64,000 nucleotides of DNA from the NCBI RefSeq assembly GCF_004138165.1, contig NZ_RYFF01000034.1:1-64000 (forward strand), written 5' to 3'. This DNA comes from Candidatus Chloroploca sp. Khr17 (GTDB taxonomy: Bacteria > Chloroflexota > Chloroflexia > Chloroflexales > Chloroflexaceae). The notes under the pieces were generated by a model. It saw only the letters and a list, made by a program, of their open reading frames with translations, was not told where the DNA came from and did not search any database. The position numbers were made by a program, and so were the translations under genes. Positions 44,476-53,013 of this stretch are shown one piece after another (position 1 is the first letter of the stretch; each line of letters begins with the position of its first letter).

Positions 44476-45089
44476 ACCAGCACCTCCGGCGCAAGCGTCG
44501 ACATGGCCTCATTCATCGTCGCATAGCTTTGCGTCGCTGAACCATCGAAGGGAAGTTGATTGTTATGCACCCACTCGAGCAAGCGTCGGTACGCAACCGC
44601 CTCCCTAACAAGATCGTCCTCGTTCAGACGATGCGTGCCATAGATCACATAGGGGGCAAGATAGTCCATCCGGCAGAGCCGTGCGGTCTGCTCAATCGGC
44701 AGCAAGAAATCACGGAGCGTATGCTTCTGGAAGCCTTCATGCATGTATGAAGAGGCTGGGCCACCCACCGTTATGATCTGAAAGACCTGTTTGCCACGTA
44801 GCGCCTCGCCGCGCAGACCATACGCCCAGCCATGCTCAAGCACGAGATCCATCCACTGCTTGAGCAAGGGTGGCACACTGTACCAATAGAGTGGATGTTG
44901 CATGATGATCGTATCGTGGTTGGTCAGCAACTCTTGTTCATAGGCAACATTGAGGTGGAATGAGGGACAGTGCTCATAGAGATCATGGAAGGTGAGACCA
45001 GGAAGCTTCGGTAGCGCCTTGAGCAGGCGACGATTGACCCTGGATTTCTCCAGGGCCGGATGAGCGAAGAGTACCAGCACACGTGCCAT
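44472..45089 (-). CDS. kefF: KefF-type NAD(P)H quinone reductase (ancillary subunit)
   Basis: The 205-residue flavodoxin-fold protein matches the NQO1/KefF family. It has VLVLFAHPALEKSRVNRRL at the start, IIMQHPLYWYSVPPLLKQWMDLVLEHGWAYG in the middle and QIITVGGPASSYMHEGFQKHTLRDFLLP near FMN-binding positions. KefF binds the cytoplasmic domain of KefC and is required for its full activity; it can also reduce quinones. It is first in a two-gene operon with the antiporter, overlapping by ATGA. This pairing fixes its likely role as a regulator rather than a free reductase. Confidence 0.92.
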   Translation of the reverse strand: MARVLVLFAHPALEKSRVNRRLLKALPKLPGLTFHDLYEHCPSFHLNVAYEQELLTNHDTIIMQHPLYWYSVPPLLKQWMDLVLEHGWAYGLRGEALRGKQVFQIITVGGPASSYMHEGFQKHTLRDFLLPIEQTARLCRMDYLAPYVIYGTHRLNEDDLVREAVAYRRLLEWVHNNQLPFDGSATQSYATMNEAMSTLAPEVLV

Positions 45090-45222
45090 ATCATCTCGCT
45101 TGACTAGGCTAAGGGAATTTTACTTGGTGACGAGAGGGTATTATACACGACGGGGTCTTTTTTTGCGCTCAAAAAGCCAGCGACGCTGCCTTTTTGGGCG
45201 CAAAGGCGGGGATTTTCAGCCC

Positions 45223-45492
45223 CTACCCAAGGAGATCAAGCAACTCACGCACGGCGAAGCCCTGTTGGGCAGGATGGCGCATCGGCGCGTCAGCGTGGAT
45301 TTGGTAACGATTGGTGCGCCCATCACGGGTGTGGCTAAGATAACCGCCCTCATCAAGATCACGCAAAATACGTTGCACCGCACGCTCGGTGATGCCAACT
45401 TGACTGGCAACTTCACGCGCCGTGACGCTCTGATTACGGGCAATGCACAGCAACACCTGGGCGTGATTGGTCAAAAATGTCCAGTGAGCCAT
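45223..45492 (-). CDS. Winged-helix transcriptional regulator (MarR/ArsR-like)
   Basis: The 89-residue protein is almost entirely one winged-helix domain: AHWTFLTNHAQVLLCIARN, TAREVASQVGITERAVQRILRDLDEGGYLSHTRDGRTNRYQIH, and a short tail ending RELLDLLG. The GITERAVQRILRDL segment is the recognition helix region and the TRDGRTN loop the wing. Effector and targets are unknown. It lies 134 bases upstream of kefF on the same strand, separated by a stem (about 45164-45201), and is divergent from crtI, so either could be a target. Length fits a stand-alone DNA-binding domain. Confidence 0.82.
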   Translation of the reverse strand: MAHWTFLTNHAQVLLCIARNQSVTAREVASQVGITERAVQRILRDLDEGGYLSHTRDGRTNRYQIHADAPMRHPAQQGFAVRELLDLLG

Positions 45493-45659
45493 AGCTATTC
45501 CTAAGCGCTACAGTGAGAGAGGGTCTTGTCTGCGTATTCTATAATGAAAGTAGCCGCTCTTGCAAGACAGGCTCAAGCAGATAAAGGTCCTTGGGGTTGC
45601 ACCCCAAACCCCAGTTTTTGGTTCGTTTTGGCGGCTACCCTCCGCAGGAGTCCCTCTCA

Positions 45660-45668
45660 TGTTATACT
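45660..45668 (+). promoter_or_regulatory. Extended -10 promoter of the carotenoid desaturase gene
   Basis: TGTTATACT lies about 60 bases before the GTG start. A hairpin TTGGGGTTGCACCCCAA lies upstream (about 45592-45608). Confidence 0.45.
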
Positions 45669-45727
45669 ACTTATATCGTACGAAAGCGATAAAATAAAGA
45701 GAGATCTAATCTAACTGGAGGAAGCGC

Positions 45728-47242
45728 GTGTCACAGAAGATTTTGATCGTCGGGGCTGGCCCTGGGGGCTTGTCAACGGCGATGCGGTTGGCAGCAGCAG
45801 GCTATGAGGTGAGCATCTATGAGGCTGCTGACCGGGTGGGCGGGCGCATGCGCGGGCTCAGTGTTGGTGATTACCATTTTGATACTGGCCCGACGATTTT
45901 GCAGGTGCCCCGTGTCTATGAAGAACTCTTTGCGGCCTGCGGGCTCAATTTTTATGATTATGTAACCTTGACTCGGCTCGATCCAAATACGCGGATAAAA
46001 TTCTGGGATAATACACATCTCGATTTGAGTTCAGATCTTGCTTCTTTCAAGCAGCAGTTGGCGACTTTTGGGGCTGATCTGCCCGAGGCGTTTGACCGTT
46101 GGTATATTGAGCATCTACGCAAAGATGTTATTGGGTATGGCCCCTATCTTGGCTCGCCCGTGCGTTCGCCGCTGGGCTATCTGAAGCCGACCGAGATTGC
46201 GGCAGCGCTGCCTTTTCGCCCGTGGGAGACGCTCTATCAGCATTTTGAGCGCTTCTTCCCCGATGAGCGCTTGGTCTATGCGATGGGCTATCAGGCCAAG
46301 TATCTCGGCATGCACCCGACGGCCTGTTCGAGTGTCTTTAGCCTCGTCACGTTTCTCGAATTCCACTATGGTATTTGGCACCCCAAGGGTGGCTTCCGCG
46401 CCCTGGCTGGTGGCCTTGCGCGCGCCGCCCAAGATCTGGGTGTGCAGATCCATCTGAATAGTCCGGTGCGCCAGGTTGTCGTTGAAGAGGGCAAGGCCAA
46501 GGGGTTGTTGCTGGCTGATGGCACCAGGGTGATGGCCGATGCGGTGGTGATCAATGCCGACTTTGGCCATGCCGTCCAGAACCTGTTGCCCGCGCACGCA
46601 CGCGGCCCGTACACCGACCGCAAGCTCGACAAGATGGAGTTCTCGTGTTCGACCTTTATGCTCTATCTGGGCGTGGATCGGCGCTGGGAGGATCTGCCGC
46701 ACCATCAACTCTATCTCTCGGAGAATATCCGTCGGCACGATCCGATGTGGGCGAAGAGTGCGGTGCTTGACGAGGAAAATCCTTCGTTCTACGTGTGCAA
46801 TCCGACGATTGTTGATCCTGCCAATGCCCCCGAGGGCCACAGTACGCTCTTTGTACTGGTGCCGATCCCGAATTTGCGCCATGGAATTGACTGGTCAACC
46901 AAGCAGGCCCCGTACCGCGAGCGGATTCTGCGCCAGATGGCGAAGCTTGGCTACGAGGATATCGAGCGTCATATTGTGGCCGAGCATTGCTACACTGCCG
47001 AATCGTGGCGCGACGAGCACCGGACGCACCTGGGCGCGGTCTTTAACCTAATCCACAGTTGGAACCAACTCGGCCCGTTGCGCCCGCACATTCGCCACAA
47101 CGGGGCCAAGGGGCTCTATTGGATCGGCGGGGCCGTGCATCCTGGCAGTGGTTTGCTGACGATTCTTGAAGCGGCGAAGAGTGCCGCCCACTTTATCGGC
47201 GAAGATCTGCCGACCCTCCAGCGGACAGCGCATCTTGTGTAG
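45728..47242 (+). CDS. crtI: Phytoene desaturase-like FAD oxidoreductase (CrtI/CrtN family)
   Basis: The 504-residue flavoprotein begins with the dinucleotide fold ILIVGAGPGGLSTAMRLAAAGYEV and ADRVGGRM. FDTGPTILQVPRVYEEL is the substrate-side signature of carotenoid desaturases. The C-terminus YWIGGAVHPGSGLLTILEAAKSAAHFIGEDL is the family FAD clamp. It would introduce double bases... that is, double bonds, into phytoene or a related C30-C40 polyene at the membrane. GTG at 45728 follows GGAGGAAG. It is not next to other crt genes, so CrtD or CrtO-like activity on another carotenoid is possible. Promoter at 45660. Confidence 0.85.
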   Translation: MSQKILIVGAGPGGLSTAMRLAAAGYEVSIYEAADRVGGRMRGLSVGDYHFDTGPTILQVPRVYEELFAACGLNFYDYVTLTRLDPNTRIKFWDNTHLDLSSDLASFKQQLATFGADLPEAFDRWYIEHLRKDVIGYGPYLGSPVRSPLGYLKPTEIAAALPFRPWETLYQHFERFFPDERLVYAMGYQAKYLGMHPTACSSVFSLVTFLEFHYGIWHPKGGFRALAGGLARAAQDLGVQIHLNSPVRQVVVEEGKAKGLLLADGTRVMADAVVINADFGHAVQNLLPAHARGPYTDRKLDKMEFSCSTFMLYLGVDRRWEDLPHHQLYLSENIRRHDPMWAKSAVLDEENPSFYVCNPTIVDPANAPEGHSTLFVLVPIPNLRHGIDWSTKQAPYRERILRQMAKLGYEDIERHIVAEHCYTAESWRDEHRTHLGAVFNLIHSWNQLGPLRPHIRHNGAKGLYWIGGAVHPGSGLLTILEAAKSAAHFIGEDLPTLQRTAHLV

Positions 47243-47253
47243 ATGCGCAATGG

Positions 47254-47336
47254 ATTTTGACGCAAAGGCGCAAAGGTTTTTGCGTAGGTGAGCGTAACCC
47301 TTCACGGCTTCGCGTGAGCTTATTTGAAAAGTATTG
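47254..47336 (+). repeat. Shortened copy of the GCGCAAAG element
   Basis: TTTTGACGCAAAGGCGCAAAG, then GTTTTTGCGTAGGTGAGCGT and GCGTGAGCTTATTTGAAAAGTATTGG reproduce the core and right end of the element at 58784-58908. The left inverted end is missing. Confidence 0.7.
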
Positions 47337-47376
47337 GATCTAGCCGAAGCTTGCTGCGCTTCACACCGCGATGTCC

Positions 47377-47580
47377 CTAGATCGCTAGCCAGAAGTTATT
47401 ACGCTGAATAGCATGCTCGCTGCGCACGACCAGGCCGCCGATGTTGGCCTGGTCGTCGTTATGAACGAGAACCAGCTGTGGTATGCGGGCAAAGCGGGCC
47501 TGATAGGCCACGCTCGCTTCGTGAATCTTCTCAGCCGCAGTTTTCAGTGTGCTCTCATCGTACCAGACAAAATAGTCCAT
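47377..47580 (-). CDS. Small conserved-looking hypothetical protein
   Basis: This 67-residue protein begins MDYFVWYDESTLKTAAEKI and ends SEHAIQRNNFWLAI. It reads as a soluble alpha/beta mini-domain, with a helix (KTAAEKIHEASVAYQARF) and strands PQLVLVHND and IGGLVVRS. GGAGAGG is well placed before the ATG. It lies next to the PAS histidine kinase gene on the same strand, 64 bases downstream of its stop. I do not recognise a family; coding status rests on the clean start site and composition. Confidence 0.55.
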   Translation of the reverse strand: MDYFVWYDESTLKTAAEKIHEASVAYQARFARIPQLVLVHNDDQANIGGLVVRSEHAIQRNNFWLAI

Positions 47581-47644
47581 ACCTCTCCTTTGCGAATTTG
47601 CCTTGTCTTAGGGCGCTTATGGTGTTTTACAGGCTGCGTTGAGT

Positions 47645-48868
47645 TCAGTCCTGCCAAGCGTGCTGGACAGGGATGCGAGAGAGCAATAAGGTGACAGTGC
47701 AGCCCTCGCCCTCAACGCTCTGCACGCGAATGCTGCCCTCGTGGAGATCCATAATCGCCTTGCAGAGATAGAGCCCGAGGCCAAGCCCTGCGGCTACGCG
47801 TCTATCCTCGGCTTTGGCCCGAAAGAAGCGCTGGAAGAGATACGGCTGAACCTGTGCTGGAATCCCGATCCCCGAGTCGCATACGTCGATCTGCACCTGA
47901 CCATCATGGAGCATCGTGCGGATCACGATTTCGCTGCCACCAGGGCTATACTTGACCGCATTCTCGATCAGATTAAGCAGCACTTGCTCTAAGCGGAGCG
48001 CATCGCCCTTAATCCAGAGCGGTGACGGATCAGGGTCTAGCCTCAAGGTGTGAGCACTCAGGGTAGGCGCGAACGACTGTGCGACGCGCTCGACGAGGGC
48101 ACCAAGGTCAAGGGTGGTCTTGCAGAGTTGCAATTCGCCATAGTCGAGTTGGGTCGCGTCCAACAATGTGCTCATGAGATCTTTGAGGTGAATGGTCTGC
48201 GCGACCAGGATTTCGGCCATGCGGTGGGTATTTGGCTCAATACCCTCGTGGTTGTTCAGTCTTCGTTGCAGCAACGTGCTCTGGCCTAGCAGCACGGTCA
48301 GCGGCGACCGAAGCTCGTGGGCGATAAAAGCAAGCATGCAGTCGCGTTCGGCAGCCGCCTGTTCGGCCTTCTGGCGCAACATTTGCTCGTTTTCCAGTTG
48401 GTGTTCACTATCAACTGACACGGCAATGCCTGTCCAGCCGATGAGGGTTCCCGTCGCATCGAGTTGAGGCGTGCATTGAGTGCGAAACCAATGGTAGATG
48501 TCGTCAGCCCCGCAGAGCCGGTATTCGATCTGGAACGACGCGCTATGCCTGATGGCGGTTTGCCACTGTTGGAGCGTGATGGGTCGCTCATCGGGATGTA
48601 CAAGTTCCACCCAGCCGAGATCCGTGAGTGCCTCTGCGGGCGTGCCAGTATAGGTGCAGAAGGCCGGATTGACGTAGTTCCAGGTGCCGTTTGGGTGGCA
48701 GGTGAAGATGAGGCCCGGAATGATTGCAAGCAACTGGTGATCGGCAGGCAACTCGGCACCTTGCACTACGCCGTTGGTCGTGCCTGCAGCATGCATTGCA
48801 ATTGATGTGGGCGGGATGTGCTGCTGCGAATGCCCATTGGCGCGGGACAAAGCGGTTTTCTCAATCAT
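47645..48868 (-). CDS. PAS-domain sensor histidine kinase
   Basis: The 407-residue kinase has no membrane segment, so the sensor is cytoplasmic. After a low-complexity N-terminus, residues 40-155 form a PAS-PAC domain (IIPGLIFTCHPNGTWNYVNPAFCTYTG, VHPDERP, EYRLCGADDIYHWFRT). HisKA holds His184 in FIAHELRSPL. The HATPase has LLNLIENAVKYS (N box), DSGIGIP (G1) and GLGLGLYLCK (G2). No receiver or regulator gene adjoins it, so it is an orphan kinase. The ligand of the PAS domain cannot be read. Its 3' end is followed by the small gene at 47377. Confidence 0.92.
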   Translation of the reverse strand: MIEKTALSRANGHSQQHIPPTSIAMHAAGTTNGVVQGAELPADHQLLAIIPGLIFTCHPNGTWNYVNPAFCTYTGTPAEALTDLGWVELVHPDERPITLQQWQTAIRHSASFQIEYRLCGADDIYHWFRTQCTPQLDATGTLIGWTGIAVSVDSEHQLENEQMLRQKAEQAAAERDCMLAFIAHELRSPLTVLLGQSTLLQRRLNNHEGIEPNTHRMAEILVAQTIHLKDLMSTLLDATQLDYGELQLCKTTLDLGALVERVAQSFAPTLSAHTLRLDPDPSPLWIKGDALRLEQVLLNLIENAVKYSPGGSEIVIRTMLHDGQVQIDVCDSGIGIPAQVQPYLFQRFFRAKAEDRRVAAGLGLGLYLCKAIMDLHEGSIRVQSVEGEGCTVTLLLSRIPVQHAWQD

Positions 48869-48949
48869 AATGGGTGTCCCTTTCGCAAGACAGAACTAGG
48901 ACTTCATTGTAATTGTAGCAGCGAAGATTTGCGTTCTCTAGCAGGCAGA

Positions 48950-49014
48950 GCTTGATATCTGAATACGGGAAATACCTGACAGTGTCAGGTATTTCCCGTA
49001 TTCAGATATCAAGC
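48950..49014 (-). terminator. Perfect 31-base-arm hairpin
   Basis: The arms begin GCTTGATATCTGAATACGGG and run without mismatch to the loop AGT. It lies 10 bases after the stop of the small gene at 49024, is less GC-rich than other hairpins here, and is the longest perfect stem in the window. Confidence 0.75.
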
Positions 49015-49023
49015 ATGGCAAGA

Positions 49024-49287
49024 TCACCCACAGACCTCCATCAGGGCTTCGCTCTGTGCGCCTTGGTGGCGGAGAGTTGGTACCAGACGGAGAAAACTGC
49101 TCAACACCACGCTCGTACTTCCGTCCACGCAGTTCAGCACCGTGAAGTGCCCACTTTTGCGGGTCGTCTGGACAGGCACTTCATTGACCAGGAGGATGCC
49201 ACGCGCATCATAGCGGACGAGGGCGACACCGGCGAGTCGTGAACCCCAATGAGCGGATTCGTAGACTGATAATGTGCGATCAGACAT
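49024..49287 (-). CDS. Small protein of unknown family, paralogue of the gene at 42302
   Basis: The 87-residue protein opens MSDRTLSVYESAHWGSRLAG and shares YDARGILLVNEV, TRKSGHFTVL and VVLSSFLRLVP with the 42302 product; the C-terminal 15-20 residues differ. AGGAGTTCAACTCA precedes the ATG and parallels the leader of its paralogue. The near-identical DNA at the 5' end implies a recent duplication or gene conversion, while the second halves have drifted. It is followed by the perfect 31-base hairpin. Function unknown. Confidence 0.68.
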   Translation of the reverse strand: MSDRTLSVYESAHWGSRLAGVALVRYDARGILLVNEVPVQTTRKSGHFTVLNCVDGSTSVVLSSFLRLVPTLRHQGAQSEALMEVCG

Positions 49288-49398
49288 TGAGTTGAACTCC
49301 TTCGTATAGATCTTGCCCTGGATGAACCAGGGCTGCCCGTGCGTTCACATCATCCCAGCGGACTTCGTCCTGCCAGTTGCGCCTGTGCGATCTCCTCC

Positions 49399-49458
49399 TG
49401 GGAGCGCGGGCGGCCCGCCCGCAAGCGCACGTAGGCGGGCGGGCCGCCCGCGCTCCCA
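49399..49458. repeat. GC-rich 24-base-arm hairpin
   Basis: Arms TGGGAGCGCGGGCGGCCCGC(CCGC) and its complement enclose a 12-base loop. It lies in the 49288-49508 spacer, 51 bases after the GH130 stop on the minus strand, so it may be the terminator of the glycan operon. No gene is present there. Confidence 0.75.
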
Positions 49459-49508
49459 GCGGCAAAGCTCACCGCAGATGTGAACAGTCACTCCGTTGCT
49501 TGCGCTGA

Positions 49509-50519
49509 TTATTCGCTCGCTGCCCTCGCAATCTGGCTTTGCGCATAAGCCGGTCGGCGGCGGTCGACCAGCGGCCCGGAGCCATGCGTGCGGAGCCATG
49601 CGAGCAATTGCTTGATGCTGGCCGTGGCCAGAGCGATGCAACTGTCGGCACCACCGTAGTACATATGCAAGGTGTCACCGTCGTCTGCGACCGTCACCCC
49701 GCAGGGAAAGACGACGTTGCCTACGTCCCCCGTACGTTCGTAGACCTCCTCTGGGCCAAAGACCCAGGTGTCGCCGCGGAGCAGGCAGTGCTCTGGTGTG
49801 TCCAGGCTGAAGAGTGCCAACCCGAGCCGATAGAGGCAGCCCGCCGGGGTGTGACGTACCCCGTGATAGATCATCAGCCAGCCCTCGGGGGTCTCGATCG
49901 GCGGTGGTGACATGCCGATCTTGTTGGCGTCCCACCAGGCACCCAGGCGTGCCTCGAGCATCACCTGGTGGCTCCCCCAGTGGCGCAGATCTGACGAGTA
50001 GGAGATCCAGATATGGGCTCCGGACGGTCCCACTGGTCGGTGGATCAGCGCCCACGAATCGCCGATGCGGTGCGGAAGCAAGGCCGCATCCTTATCCTCG
50101 GGCTGCATCACCACCCCGATACGCTCGAAGCTGCGGAAATCGCTGGTGAGTGCCATCGAGACCCCGGGCCCGCCACGGGCATACGAGGTATAGACCACCA
50201 CGTAGCGCTCTAGCTCGGGCACATAGGTGATGCGGGGATCTTCGACACCCCAGAGTTCCTCGGGCCGGTGCTCTGGGTCACCAAGCAGGGTTGGTTCTGG
50301 ATCGATCTGCCAGCCATCGAGTCCGTTGGCCGAGCGTGCAGCGCACAGGTGCGAGTGTCCACGTCGGTCTTCTACCCGGCAAAGCAGCAGGGTGGTGCCG
50401 TCGGCCAGCCGAGTTGCGCCCGGGTTAAAGACCGTGTGGATTGGGTATGGCCAGTCGGCTGCAGTCAGGATCGGGTTGCCCAGGTAGCGATGAAACAGGG
50501 TTGGGTAGTGCTCACTCAT
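49509..50519 (-). CDS. GH130-type beta-mannoside phosphorylase/hydrolase
   Basis: The 336-residue five-bladed propeller enzyme resembles GH130. Motifs are NPILTAADWPYPIHTVFNPGATRL, LCRVEDRRGHSHL, LWGVEDPRITYVPELERYVV, and KIGMSPPPIETPEGWLMIYHGVRHT with FGPEEVYERTGDVGNVVFPCG near the end. GH130 enzymes phosphorolyse beta-1,4- or beta-1,2-mannosides, or hydrolyse beta-1,2-oligomannosides; the conserved Asp in VEDPR is the acid in phosphorylases. It overlaps the preceding small remnant frame by ATGA, giving translational coupling to the glycosyltransferase fusion upstream. Phosphorylase versus hydrolase cannot be decided here. Confidence 0.88.
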   Translation of the reverse strand: MSEHYPTLFHRYLGNPILTAADWPYPIHTVFNPGATRLADGTTLLLCRVEDRRGHSHLCAARSANGLDGWQIDPEPTLLGDPEHRPEELWGVEDPRITYVPELERYVVVYTSYARGGPGVSMALTSDFRSFERIGVVMQPEDKDAALLPHRIGDSWALIHRPVGPSGAHIWISYSSDLRHWGSHQVMLEARLGAWWDANKIGMSPPPIETPEGWLMIYHGVRHTPAGCLYRLGLALFSLDTPEHCLLRGDTWVFGPEEVYERTGDVGNVVFPCGVTVADDGDTLHMYYGGADSCIALATASIKQLLAWLRTHGSGPLVDRRRPAYAQSQIARAASE

Positions 50520-50653
50520 AAAATGCCTTTGTAGAGCTGAAGCTCGTTGTCCACCATCCGCTCGCGGCTAAAGCGCTTTGCGACCGTGGCGCGGATCTGC
50601 GCCCGGTTCAAGGTGCGAACAATTGAGACTGCCGCAACGGCGTTGAATCTCAT
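50516..50653 (-). pseudogene. Remnant C-terminus of a second GT4 glycosyltransferase
   Basis: A 45-residue frame is coupled by ATGA overlaps to the GT4 fusion (at 50650-50653) and to the GH130 gene (at 50516-50519). It ends RATVAKRFSRERMVDNELQLYKGIL, exactly the C-terminal helix pattern of GT4 enzymes (RFS.ERMV..Y..LY). The rest of such an enzyme is missing. An internal deletion of an ancestral GT gene, leaving start and tail in frame, is the simplest explanation. It could still serve to couple translation. Confidence 0.65.
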
Positions 50654-52974
50654 CGTACCCTGCCCTCGCGTGCCCTGCCGTTCCGTGACACCGGTACCAC
50701 CGGTGGGGTGAGCACCACGTGCTCTGCGGCTATGAGTACAGACGATGGTAGATCCGTCACGCGCCCAAGCGCCAGTCGGGTGAGCAGATAAGCCAGAGTT
50801 GATTCGGCACCCTGGTTCTGGTTCACCCGATCCATCAGCAGCCCGTCGTGGCAACCACCGGTGATCGGGTCGTAGAGGGCCAACCCCAGGTCGTTGCGGC
50901 CCAGGAACCAGTCGAACGCACGATGGGTCTCGGCGAGCCAGGTGTCGTCGCCAGTAATCCGCCAGGCGTCGAGGGTAGCCAGTGCCATGGCGTGAGCCTC
51001 CAATGGCTGCTGGTCGAAGCGTGCCCTTGCTGTTCCGCGCTGGGCAAAGCCGTGGCAGCCTATCGGCACCATGTGGCCCGCTTCGTCCCGTTGGAGCGCT
51101 GCGAGCCACGCGAGGGCCTCTAGCCCTACGGCGGACATATCAGTTCGACCGAGCGTGCTGCCACTCAGCAACAGGGCGTGAGGCAAGATCGCATTGTCGT
51201 AGGTGAGCTCAGGGCTAAACCAGCGCCAGTCATCGGTGCGATGCTCAGCATAGCGCGCCAGCAAGTTCGCAGCGAGGGTGGCCTGGGTCTGCTGAGCGAG
51301 GCGATCGCCGGGGAAGCACTGCAGATACTCGTAGAGGCCAAGCAGGGCAAAAGCGATGGGCCGCGGATGCGTAAAGGCCAATGCTGCGGGCAAGGCGTTG
51401 ATGAACAGCGCGTCGGCGACACCGATCAGATCCGGGCGGGCCGAGCAGTGCAGGGTTGTCCCCAAGGCCCAGAGCGCCCGGGCGTGACTATCCTCCGAGC
51501 CGGCCTCTTCAAGCCAGTGGCGGTCGTAGCGCATAAAGTTACGGAAACGACCCTCGTTCGGGTTAAAGGCATGCCACAGGAAGGCTAGGTAGCGTGTCGC
51601 TAGATCTGCGGCCCCCGGATGTCCCAACTCCTCCAGTTTTACGGCGGCGATCAGTGCGCGTGCATTATCATCAGTGGTATAACCCTCGTTCGTATTCGGC
51701 ACGGCCATCACGGCATGCTGAAGCATCCCGGTGTCGTCGGACATGCGCCGCAGGTGATCCAGGTTGATGGGAGGCAAGACTCCCCTGTGCCAGTCTGCCG
51801 CCCTGAGGCGTGTACCTACACGCTCGCTCAGCCGGTGCTCGACCCGGGCGCGTTGGAAAGACGCCATATAGCGCTCGGCGACCCGCGGCCAGATCATCGC
51901 ACGCCCCAGCAGATAGGCCCGCTTGCGCATCGCGTGGCGCTCGGCTTCATTGTCAAGCAAAGCCTGAACGCGCTCGGCGATCGCGGCCGGATCAGCAAAG
52001 GGTACCAGCATCCCGCGCCCATCGGCCAGCAATTCCTCGGCGTACCAATAGGGGGTCGAAATCACCGCTTTGCCGGCCCCGACGGTGTAGGCCAGGGTGC
52101 CCGAGACGATCTGGGCCTCGTTGAGATAGGGCGTGATGTAGATATCGGCCGCGCCGATGAACTCGACCAAACGATCAATCGCAACAAATTGATCGTAGAA
52201 AATCACCTGCTCGGCCACGCCGAGGCTGCGGGCGAGCGCCTTGAGACTCGTACGGTAGGCTTCGCCCTCGTGCTGGCGAACGTGGGGGTGGGTTGTGCCA
52301 AGCACAAAGTAGACCACATGCGGGTGATGGGTGAGGATAGTTGGCATTGCCGCGATGACGTGTTCGAGGCCCTTGTTCCGCGAGAGCAACCCAAAGGTCA
52401 GCAGCACCTGCTTGCCCTCGGCGTGAAACTGATCCTTGTGAAAACTCGGGTCGAGGAATGGGATGTCAGGGATGCCATGGGGAATGACATCGATTTTATC
52501 GGCGGCCACGCCATAGATCTCGCGCAGGAAGGTGCCGCCCCGCTCGCTCATGACCACCAAGCGATTCGAGAGTTGGGCCAACTCGACGAGCACACGGCGC
52601 TGTTCCGCACTGGGCTCACGGAGAACGGTGTGCAGGGTGGTGACGATCGGGGCGCGCAGATCGCGCAAGAGGTCAAGCAGATCGCCGCCGGCGGATCCGC
52701 CGTAGATGCCGTACTCGTGCTGTACACAGACGACATCGGCATTGCTCAGGTTGATGCTATCGGCGGCACGGCGATAAGCACTCAGATCGTATTGGTCAAG
52801 CGTGAAGCGTACCCGTTCTGGGTAATCATAGTCCTCAACACCGTCGTTCATCGCCAGCGCGAAGACCGCAGTGCGCGGGAACACATGCGCAACTGCCGCA
52901 CAGAGGTCGGCAGTGTACGTGGCGATCCCGCACTGGCGCGGCAAGTGATTGCCGATCACGACCAGCGTATTCAT
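50650..52974 (-). CDS. GT4 glycosyltransferase fused to an alpha/alpha-barrel glycosidase-like domain
   Basis: Residues 1-385 form a GT-B glycosyltransferase. The N-terminal opening VVIGNHLPRQCGIATYTADL, VVCVQHEYGIYGG, LLTFGLLSRNKGLEHVI and the donor-site region EAQIVSGTLAYTVGAGKAVISTPYWYAEELL identify GT4. Residues 400-770 are all-helical, with NTNEGYTTDDNARALIAAV, YDRHWLEEAGSEDSHARALWALGT, and ELTYDNAILPHALLL typical of (alpha/alpha)6 sugar-active domains. Such fusions accompany GH130 enzymes, as here, and are taken to make or trim mannose-type glycans. ATG 52974 is inferred from the conserved opening; 53013 is possible. First gene of a three-part coupled operon. Confidence 0.87.
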   Translation of the reverse strand: MNTLVVIGNHLPRQCGIATYTADLCAAVAHVFPRTAVFALAMNDGVEDYDYPERVRFTLDQYDLSAYRRAADSINLSNADVVCVQHEYGIYGGSAGGDLLDLLRDLRAPIVTTLHTVLREPSAEQRRVLVELAQLSNRLVVMSERGGTFLREIYGVAADKIDVIPHGIPDIPFLDPSFHKDQFHAEGKQVLLTFGLLSRNKGLEHVIAAMPTILTHHPHVVYFVLGTTHPHVRQHEGEAYRTSLKALARSLGVAEQVIFYDQFVAIDRLVEFIGAADIYITPYLNEAQIVSGTLAYTVGAGKAVISTPYWYAEELLADGRGMLVPFADPAAIAERVQALLDNEAERHAMRKRAYLLGRAMIWPRVAERYMASFQRARVEHRLSERVGTRLRAADWHRGVLPPINLDHLRRMSDDTGMLQHAVMAVPNTNEGYTTDDNARALIAAVKLEELGHPGAADLATRYLAFLWHAFNPNEGRFRNFMRYDRHWLEEAGSEDSHARALWALGTTLHCSARPDLIGVADALFINALPAALAFTHPRPIAFALLGLYEYLQCFPGDRLAQQTQATLAANLLARYAEHRTDDWRWFSPELTYDNAILPHALLLSGSTLGRTDMSAVGLEALAWLAALQRDEAGHMVPIGCHGFAQRGTARARFDQQPLEAHAMALATLDAWRITGDDTWLAETHRAFDWFLGRNDLGLALYDPITGGCHDGLLMDRVNQNQGAESTLAYLLTRLALGRVTDLPSSVLIAAEHVVLTPPVVPVSRNGRAREGRVR

Positions 52975-53013
52975 AGGTGAAACGGATACCAAACTCATTG
53001 ACGTTACTTTCAT

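Noticed and set aside
45164-45201. Hairpin with an adjacent T run as a terminator for the winged-helix gene
   Set aside because: The T run is on the plus strand before the stem, so on the gene's strand it reads as A residues; it does not fit a rho-independent terminator.
49345-49641. Possible small gene overlapping the GC-rich hairpin at 49399
   Set aside because: Most of it is palindrome and antisense or out-of-frame GH130 sequence.
51619-52980. A 453-codon open frame antisense to the GT4 fusion
   Set aside because: Same cause; the minus-strand frame has clear GT4 motifs.
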